The position numbers and the translations under genes are program-made. Positions 1 to 9,815 of a stretch of 64,000 bases of DNA are shown piece after piece. How positions within the stretch are numbered: position 1 is the stretch's first letter; every line of letters begins with the position of its first letter. This stretch comes from JAEXOD01 sp937930275 (GTDB lineage Bacteria; Bacteroidota; Ignavibacteria; Ignavibacteriales; Melioribacteraceae). The notes beneath the pieces are model-generated. The model did not search any database. It was given only the letters and a program-made list of their open reading frames with translations, and had not been told where the DNA came from. The stretch is taken from assembly GCA_036733965.1 (NCBI GenBank), contig DAIMZL010000004.1:9583-73582 (forward strand). The letters are read 5' to 3'.

Positions 1-144
1 AATGCTTTAGCGTTTTTGAACCAGATAGCAAGATTAAAACCAACCACCGTAAAAGGACAGTACATTAAAACATGTTACTTATCTACTACAATGGGTGTAG
101 GTTTAAAATTATCTAACGAAGAATTATCCGGATTAACTAAATAA
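1..144 (+). CDS. rplA: Large-subunit ribosomal protein L1, C-terminal end (partial)
   Basis: The window opens inside the L1 gene; only the last 47 codons are present, ending with TAA at 142-144. The frame reads through the L1 C-terminal signature (KPTTVKGQYI followed by LSTTMGVG). L1 forms the mobile stalk beside the ribosomal E site and binds 23S rRNA; in well-studied bacteria it also represses translation of its own operon. rplJ follows after 59 bp, the normal rplK-rplA-rplJ-rplL order, so rplK is expected just outside the window. Confidence 0.93.
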   Translation, partial: NALAFLNQIARLKPTTVKGQYIKTCYLSTTMGVGLKLSNEELSGLTK

Positions 145-203
145 GATTACGCACTCACTTATATAAATGCTTCTAACTTGAGTGAAAATGATGTAGAGGT
201 CAA

Positions 204-725
204 ATGAACAGAACAGAAAAAGAGCAGTTAATTGAGCAGGTAAAAGAAAAATTAAACAACGCTGTTGGCGTGTTTGTTGTAGATTACCGCGGAATTAACG
301 TAGAAGACATCACAAAGCTTCGTAAAGCATTTAAAACAGAAGGTGTTGAATACAAAGTATTTAAGAACACTTTTGTGAAAAAAGCTTTAGAAAGCGAAAA
401 CAAGTATGAAAAATTGAATGACTTGTTGGAAGGGATGACAGGTATCGTTTTTGCTCCTGAAAACTTTGTAGCAGCAGCTAAAATTATTAAAAAGTATAGT
501 GACGAAAAACAAAAACTTACTTTTAAAGGTTGTTACATCGATAACACATTTTATGGTGCAGAAAACTTGGCAACCATCGCTTCAATGCCGACAAAACCGG
601 AAATTATTGCGGGAATTATAGGAAGTATAGCAAACCCTGCAACAGGTATAGTTGGAGCAATAAACGCGGTTATGAGAGATTTGGTAAATGTTATAGACCA
701 AATAAGCAAAAAAGAAGCCGCATAA
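204..725 (+). CDS. rplJ: Large-subunit ribosomal protein L10
   Basis: L10 anchors the L7/L12 dimers to the 23S rRNA GTPase centre. The 173-residue product has the usual family length and the N-terminal L10 pattern (KLNNAVGVFVVDYRGI, then LRKAF and YKVFKNTF). The ATG at 204 follows an AGAGG Shine-Dalgarno site. The leader between rplA and this start contains a weak inverted repeat (CACTCA at 152-157, TGAGTG at 179-184). Known L10 operons are autoregulated by L10-L12 binding to the leader, but the sequence here does not show whether this repeat is that site. Confidence 0.97.
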   Translation: MNRTEKEQLIEQVKEKLNNAVGVFVVDYRGINVEDITKLRKAFKTEGVEYKVFKNTFVKKALESENKYEKLNDLLEGMTGIVFAPENFVAAAKIIKKYSDEKQKLTFKGCYIDNTFYGAENLATIASMPTKPEIIAGIIGSIANPATGIVGAINAVMRDLVNVIDQISKKEAA

Positions 726-759
726 TTTAACTTAGTAAATAAAAATATTGGAGAATACA

Positions 760-1137
760 ATGTCTGAAAAAATAGCAGAAATAGTTGAGAAAATTAAAGG
801 TTTAACCTTAGTAGAAGCTAGCGAATTAAAGAAAGCTTTAGAAGATACTTTTGGCGTAACAGCAGCAGCTCCCGTAATGGTAGCAGGTGCAGCTCCGGCA
901 CAAGAAGCAGCTAAAGAAGAAGAAAAAACAGAATTTGACGTAGTATTAGAAAACGCCGGTGCAACAAAAATTAACGTAATTAAAGTTGTACGTGCTCATA
1001 CAAGCTTAGGCTTAAAAGAAGCAAAAGACTTAGTTGACGGAGCTCCTAAAGCAGTTAAAGAAGGCGTTACTAAAGACGAAGCTGCAAAAATTAAAAAAGA
1101 ATTAGAAGAAGCCGGCGCTACTGTATCAATAAAATAA
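760..1137 (+). CDS. rplL: Large-subunit ribosomal protein L7/L12
   Basis: Stalk protein that recruits translational GTPases. The 125-residue product has the N-terminal dimerisation domain (residues about 1-35), an Ala/Pro/Glu hinge (about 36-60) and the C-terminal factor-binding domain with the conserved K-I-x-V-I-K-x-V-R and GLKEAKDLVDGAPK motifs. The ATG at 760 is chosen because GGAG at 750-753 lies six bases before it; an in-frame TTG at 748 overlaps that site and would add only four residues. It lies 34 bp after rplJ. Confidence 0.97.
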   Translation: MSEKIAEIVEKIKGLTLVEASELKKALEDTFGVTAAAPVMVAGAAPAQEAAKEEEKTEFDVVLENAGATKINVIKVVRAHTSLGLKEAKDLVDGAPKAVKEGVTKDEAAKIKKELEEAGATVSIK

Positions 1138-1173
1138 TTGTGCTTAATAATTATTTTATATTAATAAATTTAG

Positions 1174-1209
1174 AAAGTGGTAAAGCGGTAAAAACCGCCG
1201 TGCCACTTT
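1174..1209 (+). terminator. Hairpin between rplL and rpoB, likely attenuator or processing site
   Basis: AAAGTGG (1174-1180) pairs with CCACTTT (1203-1209) and an inner GCGGT/ACCGC stem closes the loop. A T-rich but interrupted stretch follows. Since rpoB and rpoC have no other clear promoter here, partial termination or RNase processing is more plausible than full termination, as known for the E. coli rplL-rpoB gap. The function is inferred; the hairpin is directly visible. Confidence 0.6.
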
Positions 1210-1258
1210 TATGTATTTTTATAGACCAAAATTTTAATAATATTTATGGAGGTAACGA

Positions 1259-4200
1259 TTGGAGGAAAGGAAAGTAAATCCATTGACAGGTAGAATTTCC
1301 TTTGCGTCCATCCGGCCGGCAATCGAAATTCCGGATCTGTTAAATATTCAAGTCGATTCATTCGAAGAATTTTTACAAGCAAACGTACCGCCGTCGGAAA
1401 GAAAAGATGTCGGATTGCAAGCAGTTTTTAATGCCAATTTCCCGATTTTAGACACAAAAGAATTCTATCGACTAGACTTTATTGAATATTACATTGAAAG
1501 ACCGAGATTTTCGATTTGGGAATGTGAAGAACGCGGGTTAACTTATGCAGCACCTTTAAAGGCAAAGCTTCGTTTATCCACAAAAGACGAGGAAACCGGA
1601 GAGTATATTAATGCGGTCGAGCAAGAGGTATATTTAGGTAATTTACCTTTTATGACCGAAAGAGGAACATTTATGATAAACGGAGCCGAAAGGGTTATCG
1701 TAAGCCAATTACACAGGTCTCCGGGTGTCGCTTTCTCTCAATCAGTTCATCCAAACGGAACACCAATCTATTCCGCTCGTATTATTCCTTTCCGTGGTTC
1801 ATGGGTTGAATTTGCAACCGATATTAACCACGTTTTATATATTTATGTTGACAGACGTAAAAAATTCCCTTCAACCGCTTTATTGCGTGCGTTGGGTTAT
1901 GTTATGGATGAAGATATCTTGAATTTATTCAACTTAGTTGAAGTAGTTCAAGTTAACGACATTGATGATAGCTATATCGGTCGTATTGCTGCTGCAGATG
2001 TTATTGACAGCTCGACAGGTGAAATTTATGTTGCCAAAGACGGCAGATTAGATGAAGATGCTATTAATAACATTAAAATTTCCGGTATTAAGGCTATTAA
2101 GTTAATTAGTAAGGAAACTACTCCTGACCAAGACTTAATTATTAATACTTTGATTAAGGATACCGCTAAAACAGAAGAAGAAGCGTTATTCTCTATCTAC
2201 AGACAAATGCGTTCCGGTGAAGCTCCGGATGTTGAAACCGCTAAAGGTTTATTAGATAAAACATTCTTTAACGATAAACGATACGACTTAGGTGAAGTGG
2301 GTCGTTTTAGAATGAATGATAAATTAGCCTTAAATATTCCGCTAAATGTTACCGTTTTAACTATTGAAGATATAGTTGCAATTATGAAAAACATTATTGC
2401 GCTAAAAAACGGAACTGTTGAAATTGATGATATTGACCACTTAGGCAATAGACGTATAAGAACAGTAGGCGAACAGTTAGGACAGCAGTATAATGTAGGT
2501 TTGGCTCGTATGGCTCGTACAATTCGTGAACGTATGAATATGCGTGATAACGAAAATTTACAGCCACAAGATTTGGTTAATGCACGAACAATTAGTAGTG
2601 TTATTAACGGATTTTTTGGAACCAACCAATTATCTCAGTTTATGGATCAAACAAATCCGCTTTCGGAATTGACCCACAAACGTAGAATTTCTGCATTAGG
2701 TCCCGGTGGTTTAACCCGTGAAAGAGCAGGTTTTGAAGTACGTGACGTACACCATTCACATTATGGTCGTTTATGTCCTATCGAAACTCCCGAAGGTCCT
2801 AACATCGGTCTTATTTCTTCTCTTACAATTTATGCACGCGTAAACAGTTATGGTTTCTTAGAAACTCCTTACCGTAAAGTAGTTGACGGTGTAGTAACAA
2901 ATCAAGTTGAATATTTAAGTGCTGATCAGGAAGACGAATTTGTAATAGCCCAGGCAAATGCACCTATTACCGAAGACGGTCATTTTATTCGTGACAGAGT
3001 AAAATGTAGATTAAAAGGTGAATTTCCGGTTGTACCTCCGAGTGAAGTACATTATATGGATATTGCCCCGGCGCAGATAGTAAGTGCCGCAGCTGCATTA
3101 ATTCCTTTCTTGGAACATGACGATGCTAACCGTGCGTTAATGGGTTCTAACATGCAACGTCAAGCAGTTCCTTTGTTAGTTCCTGAAGCTCCGTTAGTCG
3201 GAACCGGTATGGAATCTAAAATTGCAAGAGACTCACGTTCGGTAAGTGTAGCTTCCGGAGAGGGAGTAGTTTTATTTGCAGATGCATCAAGAATTATTGT
3301 GAAATATGATATAGACCCGACAAGTTTTGAAGCTTTGACTACATTCGACGATTCCAGAACCGTAGAATATAGGATGCAAAAGTTTTTAGGTACAAACCAA
3401 GAAACATGTTTTAACCAAAAACCACGCGTTTACACAGGTCAAAGAGTTAAAAAAGGGGATATTTTAATAGATGGTCCTTCAATTGACCATGGTGAATTAG
3501 CTCTTGGTAAAAATATAAATGTTGCGTTTATGCCATGGCGAGGATACAATTTTGAAGATGCTATTATTATTAGCGAAAAATTGGTAGCCAATGACGTATT
3601 TACTTCAATTCATATCGAAGAATTTGAATTACAAGTGCGTGAAACAAAACGCGGTGAAGAAGAACTAACAAGAGATATACCAAATGTTAGTGAAGAAACA
3701 ACCAAAAATTTAGATGAAGACGGTATTATACGTGAAGGTGCAGACGTAAGAGAAGGGGACATTTTAATAGGTAAAATTACGCCTAAAGGTGAATCAGATC
3801 CTACTCCTGAAGAAAAATTGCTTAAAGCCATATTTGGTGATAAAGCTGGAGATGTAAAAGATGCATCTATGAAAGCACCTCCGGGATTAAAAGGTACGGT
3901 TATTAAAACAAGATTGTTTAGCCGTAAGAAAAAAGATGCCGACGAAAAGAAAATAGAAAAGAAGATGATGGATTCTATTGAACATGAATTTAAGCATAAA
4001 AAAGAAGAATATTATGTTAAATTAGTTCAAAAAATAGAAAACATTTGTTTAGGAAAAACCGTAAAAGGTATTAGAGACTTAGACGGTACTTTAATATTTA
4101 AAAACGGTACAGTAATTAAAGAAGGCGTATTTGCAGCTTTGGAAGATGTAACTCGATTAGACTATACAGCAGAATGGTTTGATTCCAAAGAAACAAATAC

Positions 4201-5035
4201 TTTAATAAAGACCTTATATCAAAACTTCTTTAGATTAAGCTCTGACTTAGACGAAGACATGAAACGCGAAAAACTAAAAGTTCAAACCGGAGACGAACTA
4301 TCACCCGGAATTGTACAGTTAGCAAAAGTTTATGTGGCAAAAAAACGTAAACTATCGGTTGGTGACAAAATGGCAGGAAGACACGGTAACAAAGGTGTTG
4401 TTGCTAAAATAGTTCCTGTTGAAGATATGCCCTACCATGCAGACGGTACTCCTGTAGATATAGTATTAAATCCGTTAGGTGTACCTTCACGTATGAACGT
4501 TGGTCAGTTGTATGAAACCGCTTTAGGTTGGGTAGGAAAAAAGATAGGTGTTAAATTCCAAACTCCGATTTTTGACGGTGCAAGAGTAGAAGATATAGAA
4601 AAGTTGTTAGGTGAAGCTAATTTACCATCGGGAAGCAAAGCTGAATTATATGACGGAAGAACCGGTGATAAATTCCACCAAAAAGTTACAACCGGATATA
4701 TTTATATGCTTAAACTCGGTCATATGGTTGATGATAAGATACATGCTCGTTCCATTGGACCATACTCGTTAATTACGCAGCAGCCGTTAGGAGGTAAAGC
4801 TCAGTTCGGCGGACAGCGATTTGGAGAAATGGAAGTTTGGGCTCTTGAAGGCTACGGCGCTGCAAACGTTTTACAAGAAATATTAACTGTAAAAAGCGAT
4901 GACGTAACCGGTAGAGCAAAAACTTACGAAAATATAGTAAAAGGTGAAAATTTAACCGAGCCAAATATTCCTGAAGCGTTCAACGTATTAATTAAAGAAT
5001 TACAAGGTTTAGGTTTAGATATCACTATTAATTAG
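1259..5035 (+). CDS. rpoB: DNA-directed RNA polymerase subunit beta
   Basis: Catalytic beta subunit, 1258 residues, complete. The rifampicin-binding region (roughly residues 455-490) reads QLSQFMDQTNPLSELTHKRR then ISALGPGGL and carries the usual sensitive-type Asp, His and Ser. The downstream HYGRLCPIETPEGPNIGLI block and the C-terminal KLSVGDKMAGRHGNKG block are intact. The start is TTG at 1259: GGAGG at 1248-1252 lies six bases upstream and no ATG fits the N-terminus. It follows the rplL hairpin and is 35 bp from rpoC, with which it forms the polymerase core. Confidence 0.98.
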   Translation: MEERKVNPLTGRISFASIRPAIEIPDLLNIQVDSFEEFLQANVPPSERKDVGLQAVFNANFPILDTKEFYRLDFIEYYIERPRFSIWECEERGLTYAAPLKAKLRLSTKDEETGEYINAVEQEVYLGNLPFMTERGTFMINGAERVIVSQLHRSPGVAFSQSVHPNGTPIYSARIIPFRGSWVEFATDINHVLYIYVDRRKKFPSTALLRALGYVMDEDILNLFNLVEVVQVNDIDDSYIGRIAAADVIDSSTGEIYVAKDGRLDEDAINNIKISGIKAIKLISKETTPDQDLIINTLIKDTAKTEEEALFSIYRQMRSGEAPDVETAKGLLDKTFFNDKRYDLGEVGRFRMNDKLALNIPLNVTVLTIEDIVAIMKNIIALKNGTVEIDDIDHLGNRRIRTVGEQLGQQYNVGLARMARTIRERMNMRDNENLQPQDLVNARTISSVINGFFGTNQLSQFMDQTNPLSELTHKRRISALGPGGLTRERAGFEVRDVHHSHYGRLCPIETPEGPNIGLISSLTIYARVNSYGFLETPYRKVVDGVVTNQVEYLSADQEDEFVIAQANAPITEDGHFIRDRVKCRLKGEFPVVPPSEVHYMDIAPAQIVSAAAALIPFLEHDDANRALMGSNMQRQAVPLLVPEAPLVGTGMESKIARDSRSVSVASGEGVVLFADASRIIVKYDIDPTSFEALTTFDDSRTVEYRMQKFLGTNQETCFNQKPRVYTGQRVKKGDILIDGPSIDHGELALGKNINVAFMPWRGYNFEDAIIISEKLVANDVFTSIHIEEFELQVRETKRGEEELTRDIPNVSEETTKNLDEDGIIREGADVREGDILIGKITPKGESDPTPEEKLLKAIFGDKAGDVKDASMKAPPGLKGTVIKTRLFSRKKKDADEKKIEKKMMDSIEHEFKHKKEEYYVKLVQKIENICLGKTVKGIRDLDGTLIFKNGTVIKEGVFAALEDVTRLDYTAEWFDSKETNTLIKTLYQNFFRLSSDLDEDMKREKLKVQTGDELSPGIVQLAKVYVAKKRKLSVGDKMAGRHGNKGVVAKIVPVEDMPYHADGTPVDIVLNPLGVPSRMNVGQLYETALGWVGKKIGVKFQTPIFDGARVEDIEKLLGEANLPSGSKAELYDGRTGDKFHQKVTTGYIYMLKLGHMVDDKIHARSIGPYSLITQQPLGGKAQFGGQRFGEMEVWALEGYGAANVLQEILTVKSDDVTGRAKTYENIVKGENLTEPNIPEAFNVLIKELQGLGLDITIN

Positions 5036-5070
5036 TAATACTAATTATGTGAACTAAGGAGAAACTTTTT

Positions 5071-8000
5071 ATGAAATTGAAAAGTCAAGAAGTAAAAGTT
5101 AGAGCAATTGAAAAACTGACTATAAGCTTAGCAAGTCCTGACGATATTTTATCGAGGTCTCATGGCGAAGTAACAAAACCCGAAACGATTAATTATCGTT
5201 CGTTTAGGCCGGAAAAAGACGGTTTGTTTTGTGAAAAGATATTTGGACCCGTAAAAGATTGGGAATGTGCTTGCGGCAAATATAAAGGTATTAGATATAA
5301 AGGAATTGTTTGCGACCGCTGCGGTGTTGAAGTAACCTTAAAAAGCGTTAGACGTGACAGAATGGGACACATTTCCCTTGCTGTTCCGGTAGTACATATT
5401 TGGTTCTTTAAAGCATTACCGTCAAAAATTGGTAATATTATTGGTATGACAACTAAAGAACTCGAAAAAATAATTTATTACGAGTCGTATGTTGTCTTAA
5501 ATCCGGGACCAACAGGTTTAAAAGTAAACAACCTTATTTCTGAAGACCAATATTTTGAAATATTAAACTCTCTGCCGCACGATAACGAAAACTTAGACGA
5601 TACAGATCCTAATAAGTTTATCGCAAAAATAGGCGGCGAAGCTATAAAAGAAATTTTAAAGAAGATTGATATAGAAGAGACTTTTTATCAGCTAAAGGCT
5701 CAATTAAACGAAGAAACTTCACAACAAAAAAGAAGCGATATTCTTAAAAGATTGCGTGTTTTAGAAGCTTTTAGACCTCACGAAAGCAAAAAAGAGAACA
5801 GACCCGAATGGATGGTATTAAGCGTTATACCGGTAATTCCGCCGGAATTGCGTCCTTTAGTACCATTGGAAGGCGGACGTTTTGCTACCAGTGATTTAAA
5901 TGATTTATATCGTCGTGTAATTATTCGTAACAATAGATTACGCAGATTGATAGATATAAAAGCTCCGGAAGTTATTTTAAGAAACGAAAAACGTATGCTT
6001 CAAGAAGCCGTTGATGCTTTATTTGATAACTCAAGAAGAAGCAGCGCAGTAAGAAGTGACGGAAATCGTCCGTTAAAATCATTAAGTGATGTTTTGAAAG
6101 GTAAACAAGGTCGTTTCCGTCAAAACTTATTAGGTAAACGTGTTGATTATTCCGGTCGTTCGGTAATTGTTGTTGGTCCGGAATTAAAATTACATCAATG
6201 CGGCTTACCGAAAGATATGGCGGTTGAATTGTTTAAACCGTTTATAATTCGTAAACTAATTGAACGCGGCATTTTTAAGACAGTTAAAAGTGCAAGAAAA
6301 GCAGTTGATAGAAAAGATCCCGTAATTTGGGATATATTGGAAAAATTAATTGTCGGTCATCCGGTTTTGCTAAACCGTGCGCCTACGCTACACCGTTTGG
6401 GTATTCAGGCTTTTCAGCCGGTTTTAATTGACGGTAAAGCTATTCAGTTACACCCAATGGTATGTACCGCATTTAACGCGGATTTTGACGGTGACCAGAT
6501 GGCAGTTCACGTTCCGCTTTCTTATGAAGCACAGTTAGAAGCTTCTATGCTGATGTTATCAAGTCATAACATCCTTTCGCCGCAAAACGGTAACCCTATC
6601 GTAATTCCTACCCAGGATATTATTTTAGGATGTTACTACCTTACAAAAGCACAAACAGGTGCGCAAGGCGAAGGAATGACTTTTGCAGATTCACAAGAAG
6701 TAATAATAGCACACGATAGCGGAGTTGTTGATTTACATGCAAAAATTAGAGTAAAAGTAAATGGTGAATTAATTAATACTACCGTAGGTAGAATTATATT
6801 TAACCAGATTATTCCAAAAGAAATGGGCTATTATAACGAAATACTTGTTAAAAAAGTATTCAGCGGTTTTATATATAAAATGTTCATTAAATTAGGCAAT
6901 AAAGTTACAGCTAAATTTTTGGATGATTTAAAAGACTTAGGATTTAAATATGCTTCTCAAGCAGGTGTATCAATCAGCTTTAGCGATATGTTAATACCTT
7001 CAGAAAAAGAAGCGATAGTAAAAGATAGTAACGAAAAAGTAAACGTTGTGCTTTCCGAACACGAAAACGGTTTAATTACCGATACGGAAAGATATAACAA
7101 AATTATAGATATTTGGACATTTACTACAAACAAGGTTGCAAACGTATTATTTGACCGTTTAAAAACTGACCAAAGAGGATTTAACCCGTTGCATATGATG
7201 GTTGATTCCGGTGCTCGTGGTTCGCAAGAACAGGTTCGTCAGTTAGCAGCTATGCGTGGTTTGATGCAAAAACCGCAAAAAAGCTTAACAGGTCAAAGCG
7301 GAGAAATTATTGAAAACCCGATTATAGCAAACTTTAAAGAGGGATTATCTGTGTTAGAATACTTTATTTCTACTCACGGTGCCCGTAAAGGTTTGGCAGA
7401 TACCGCATTAAAAACAGCTGATGCCGGTTATCTTACAAGAAGATTATGCGATGTTGCGCAAGATGTTATTATTTCGGAAGAAGATTGTGGTACAATCCGC
7501 GGTATTCGTGTATCGGCATTAAAAGAAATTGATACAGAACACGAAAAATTATCCGAAAGAATTATCGGTCGTGTTGCACAAGAAGATATTTATGATCCCA
7601 AAACAGATGATTTAATAGTATCTGCGGGTGAATTAATAGACGAAAGTGTTGCAGATATGATTATTAGCGCAAATATCGAAGAAGTAATGATTCGTTCGGT
7701 TTTAACCTGTGAATCATCACACGGTGTATGTGCAAAATGTTACGGAAGAGATTTAACTCGCGGTCATATGGTTGAAGTTGGCGAAGCTGTAGGAATTATT
7801 GCTGCACAGTCAATCGGTGAACCAGGTACACAGTTAACCCTTAGAACATTCCACTTAGGCGGTGTTGCTTCTCGTATTTCAAGTCAAAGTGCTATAACGG
7901 TAAACGTTCCAGGAACGGTTGTATATGAAAAGATTGACTATGTAACAAAAGTTGATGCTTTTGGTATGAATGTTAATATAGTTTTAGGAAGACGTGGATC

Positions 8001-9318
8001 TGTTGGAATTTATGATGAAGATAACCGTCAAATAAAGAGATATGACATTCCTTACGGTGCCGAATTATTAATTAATGACGGCGGCGAGATTAAGAATAAG
8101 CAAGAATTGTACAGACATGACCCGTACAACATGTTAATATTAACAGATATAGGCGGACGTGTTAGCTTTGTTGATATGATTGAAAACGTAACTATGCAAC
8201 AAGTTGCGGATGAACAAACAGGTCACGTTCAAAAAGTTGTAATTGAAACTAAAGATAAAGCTTTGGTTCCCGGTATAATGATAACAGACGTAACCGGTGA
8301 AACAAAAGTTTATAACATGCCTAACCGTGCTTATTTATCAGTTGAAGAAGGTGAATTTATTAAGCCGGGTACAATTTTAGCAAAAATATCTAAGGCTTCT
8401 TCCAAAACAAAAGATATTACCGGTGGTTTACCACGTGTAACCGAATTGTTTGAAGCAAGAAGTCCGCATGAACCATCTATAGTTTCTGATATTGAAGGAG
8501 TTGTTAAATTTGGAAACCGTAAAAAAGGTTCGAGAGAAATTATTATTGAATCGTTAGACGGTTCGATAACAAAAACATATAACGTACCTTACGGTAAACA
8601 CATTTTGGTAAACGAAGGTGATGAAATTCCTGCCGGTGAAAAAATTACCGATGGTCCTATTGACGCCCATGATGTATTAAGAATACAGGGTCCAATGGAA
8701 GTACAGGAATATCTATTAAATGAAATTCAAGACGTATATCGTGTACAAGGTGTAAAAATAAACGATAAACACATTGAAATTATAGTTAGACAGATGTTGC
8801 AAAAACTAAGAATTGTTGCATCGGGCGATACTTCGTTTATTGAAGAAGATTATGTTGACCGTGTTAAGGTTATTGAAGAAAACAAAAAATTAGAAAACTT
8901 TGTAGTAGTTGTTGATCCGGGACAGTCGAAATTTAAAGTCGGCGAGCTAATTACTCGTGCAAGATTACGTGAAGTAAACACTGATTTAGCACGCAGAAGC
9001 AGAACGGAAGTAAAAGCACGTGATGCCGAGCCGGCAACTTTTGATAACGTATTGTTAGGTATAACTTCGGCTGCATTATCAACCGAAAGCTTTATATCGG
9101 CAGCTTCGTTCCAGGAAACAACAAAAGTATTAACAAATGCAGCTACTGAAGCTCGAGCCGATCATTTGATTGGTCTAAAAGAAAACGTAGTAATGGGACA
9201 TTTAATACCAGCCGGAACCGGATTAAAGAAATATCGAAAGATAATTTTATCGAATGAAGAAAAAATGATAGAAGACGAACCGGAAAAAGAAACAGAAGGC
9301 GAAACTACTGAAGAATAG
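5071..9318 (+). CDS. rpoC: DNA-directed RNA polymerase subunit beta prime
   Basis: Catalytic beta-prime subunit, 1415 residues. The first zinc site has Cys66, Cys68, Cys81 and Cys84; the active-site magnesium motif NADFDGDQM places Asp471, Asp473 and Asp475; the second zinc site includes Cys880, Cys887 and Cys890. The bridge-helix and trigger-loop region (GEAVGIIAAQSIGEPGTQLT) is intact. An acidic tail rich in Glu ends the protein. A GGAG site precedes the ATG at 5071. No terminator is visible before the rpsL promoter, so the two transcripts may overlap. Confidence 0.98.
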   Translation: MKLKSQEVKVRAIEKLTISLASPDDILSRSHGEVTKPETINYRSFRPEKDGLFCEKIFGPVKDWECACGKYKGIRYKGIVCDRCGVEVTLKSVRRDRMGHISLAVPVVHIWFFKALPSKIGNIIGMTTKELEKIIYYESYVVLNPGPTGLKVNNLISEDQYFEILNSLPHDNENLDDTDPNKFIAKIGGEAIKEILKKIDIEETFYQLKAQLNEETSQQKRSDILKRLRVLEAFRPHESKKENRPEWMVLSVIPVIPPELRPLVPLEGGRFATSDLNDLYRRVIIRNNRLRRLIDIKAPEVILRNEKRMLQEAVDALFDNSRRSSAVRSDGNRPLKSLSDVLKGKQGRFRQNLLGKRVDYSGRSVIVVGPELKLHQCGLPKDMAVELFKPFIIRKLIERGIFKTVKSARKAVDRKDPVIWDILEKLIVGHPVLLNRAPTLHRLGIQAFQPVLIDGKAIQLHPMVCTAFNADFDGDQMAVHVPLSYEAQLEASMLMLSSHNILSPQNGNPIVIPTQDIILGCYYLTKAQTGAQGEGMTFADSQEVIIAHDSGVVDLHAKIRVKVNGELINTTVGRIIFNQIIPKEMGYYNEILVKKVFSGFIYKMFIKLGNKVTAKFLDDLKDLGFKYASQAGVSISFSDMLIPSEKEAIVKDSNEKVNVVLSEHENGLITDTERYNKIIDIWTFTTNKVANVLFDRLKTDQRGFNPLHMMVDSGARGSQEQVRQLAAMRGLMQKPQKSLTGQSGEIIENPIIANFKEGLSVLEYFISTHGARKGLADTALKTADAGYLTRRLCDVAQDVIISEEDCGTIRGIRVSALKEIDTEHEKLSERIIGRVAQEDIYDPKTDDLIVSAGELIDESVADMIISANIEEVMIRSVLTCESSHGVCAKCYGRDLTRGHMVEVGEAVGIIAAQSIGEPGTQLTLRTFHLGGVASRISSQSAITVNVPGTVVYEKIDYVTKVDAFGMNVNIVLGRRGSVGIYDEDNRQIKRYDIPYGAELLINDGGEIKNKQELYRHDPYNMLILTDIGGRVSFVDMIENVTMQQVADEQTGHVQKVVIETKDKALVPGIMITDVTGETKVYNMPNRAYLSVEEGEFIKPGTILAKISKASSKTKDITGGLPRVTELFEARSPHEPSIVSDIEGVVKFGNRKKGSREIIIESLDGSITKTYNVPYGKHILVNEGDEIPAGEKITDGPIDAHDVLRIQGPMEVQEYLLNEIQDVYRVQGVKINDKHIEIIVRQMLQKLRIVASGDTSFIEEDYVDRVKVIEENKKLENFVVVVDPGQSKFKVGELITRARLREVNTDLARRSRTEVKARDAEPATFDNVLLGITSAALSTESFISAASFQETTKVLTNAATEARADHLIGLKENVVMGHLIPAGTGLKKYRKIILSNEEKMIEDEPEKETEGETTEE

Positions 9319-9359
9319 CGGAAATAAACAACTTATATTAAAAAAATATTAAACAATAC

Positions 9360-9388
9360 TTGACAAAGTCAAAAAATAAGACTATATT
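9360..9388 (+). promoter_or_regulatory. Sigma-70-type promoter of the rpsL (str) operon
   Basis: TTGACA at 9360-9365 and TATATT at 9383-9388 are separated by exactly 17 bp, the optimum for a housekeeping sigma factor. Transcription would start near 9395, giving a leader of about 30 bases before the GTG of rpsL. The -10 element does not match the TAnnTTTG type of Bacteroidetes. Confidence 0.8.
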
Positions 9389-9427
9389 ACAGGTCTGTTT
9401 TTTAGTTAAGTTACTTAGGAGAAATTT

Positions 9428-9805
9428 GTGCCAACAATTAATCAATTAGTAAGAAAAGGAAGAGAAAAAGTAACATCGAAAAACAAAGCACCGGCTTTGG
9501 ATGCTTGTCCGCAGAGACGTGGAGTATGTACGAGAGTATATACAACAACACCAAAGAAACCTAATTCGGCTTTAAGAAAAGTAGCAAGAGTTAGATTGAC
9601 AAACGGAATAGAAGTTACTGCTTACATACCCGGAGAGGGACATAATTTACAAGAGCACTCAATCGTTTTGATTAGAGGCGGAAGAGTTAAAGATTTACCC
9701 GGTGTTAGATATCACATTATACGTGGTACGTTAGATACAGGCGGTGTAGAAGATAGAAAAAAAGCAAGATCTAAATACGGTACTAAAAAACCAAAAGCAA
9801 AATAA
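9428..9805 (+). CDS. rpsL: Small-subunit ribosomal protein S12
   Basis: Decoding-centre protein, 125 residues. It contains the conserved TTTPKKPNSALRKVARVRL loop and GGRVKDLPGVRYH, with the lysines at the positions where streptomycin-resistance substitutions arise, so the sensitive form is present. The start is GTG at 9428; AGGAGA lies six bases upstream and M-P-T-I-N-Q-L is the standard N-terminus. First gene after the strong promoter at 9360; rpsG follows in 10 bp. Confidence 0.98.
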   Translation: MPTINQLVRKGREKVTSKNKAPALDACPQRRGVCTRVYTTTPKKPNSALRKVARVRLTNGIEVTAYIPGEGHNLQEHSIVLIRGGRVKDLPGVRYHIIRGTLDTGGVEDRKKARSKYGTKKPKAK

Positions 9806-9815
9806 ATAAGAGAAT

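Noticed and set aside
145..203. Inverted repeat before rplJ as an L10 autoregulatory site
   Set aside because: Only six pairs with a long loop, and no kink-turn can be recognised with confidence.
2197..2625. Long open frame antisense to rpoB, and similar antisense frames elsewhere
   Set aside because: They mirror codon bias of the real genes, lack ribosome-binding sites and resemble no protein family.
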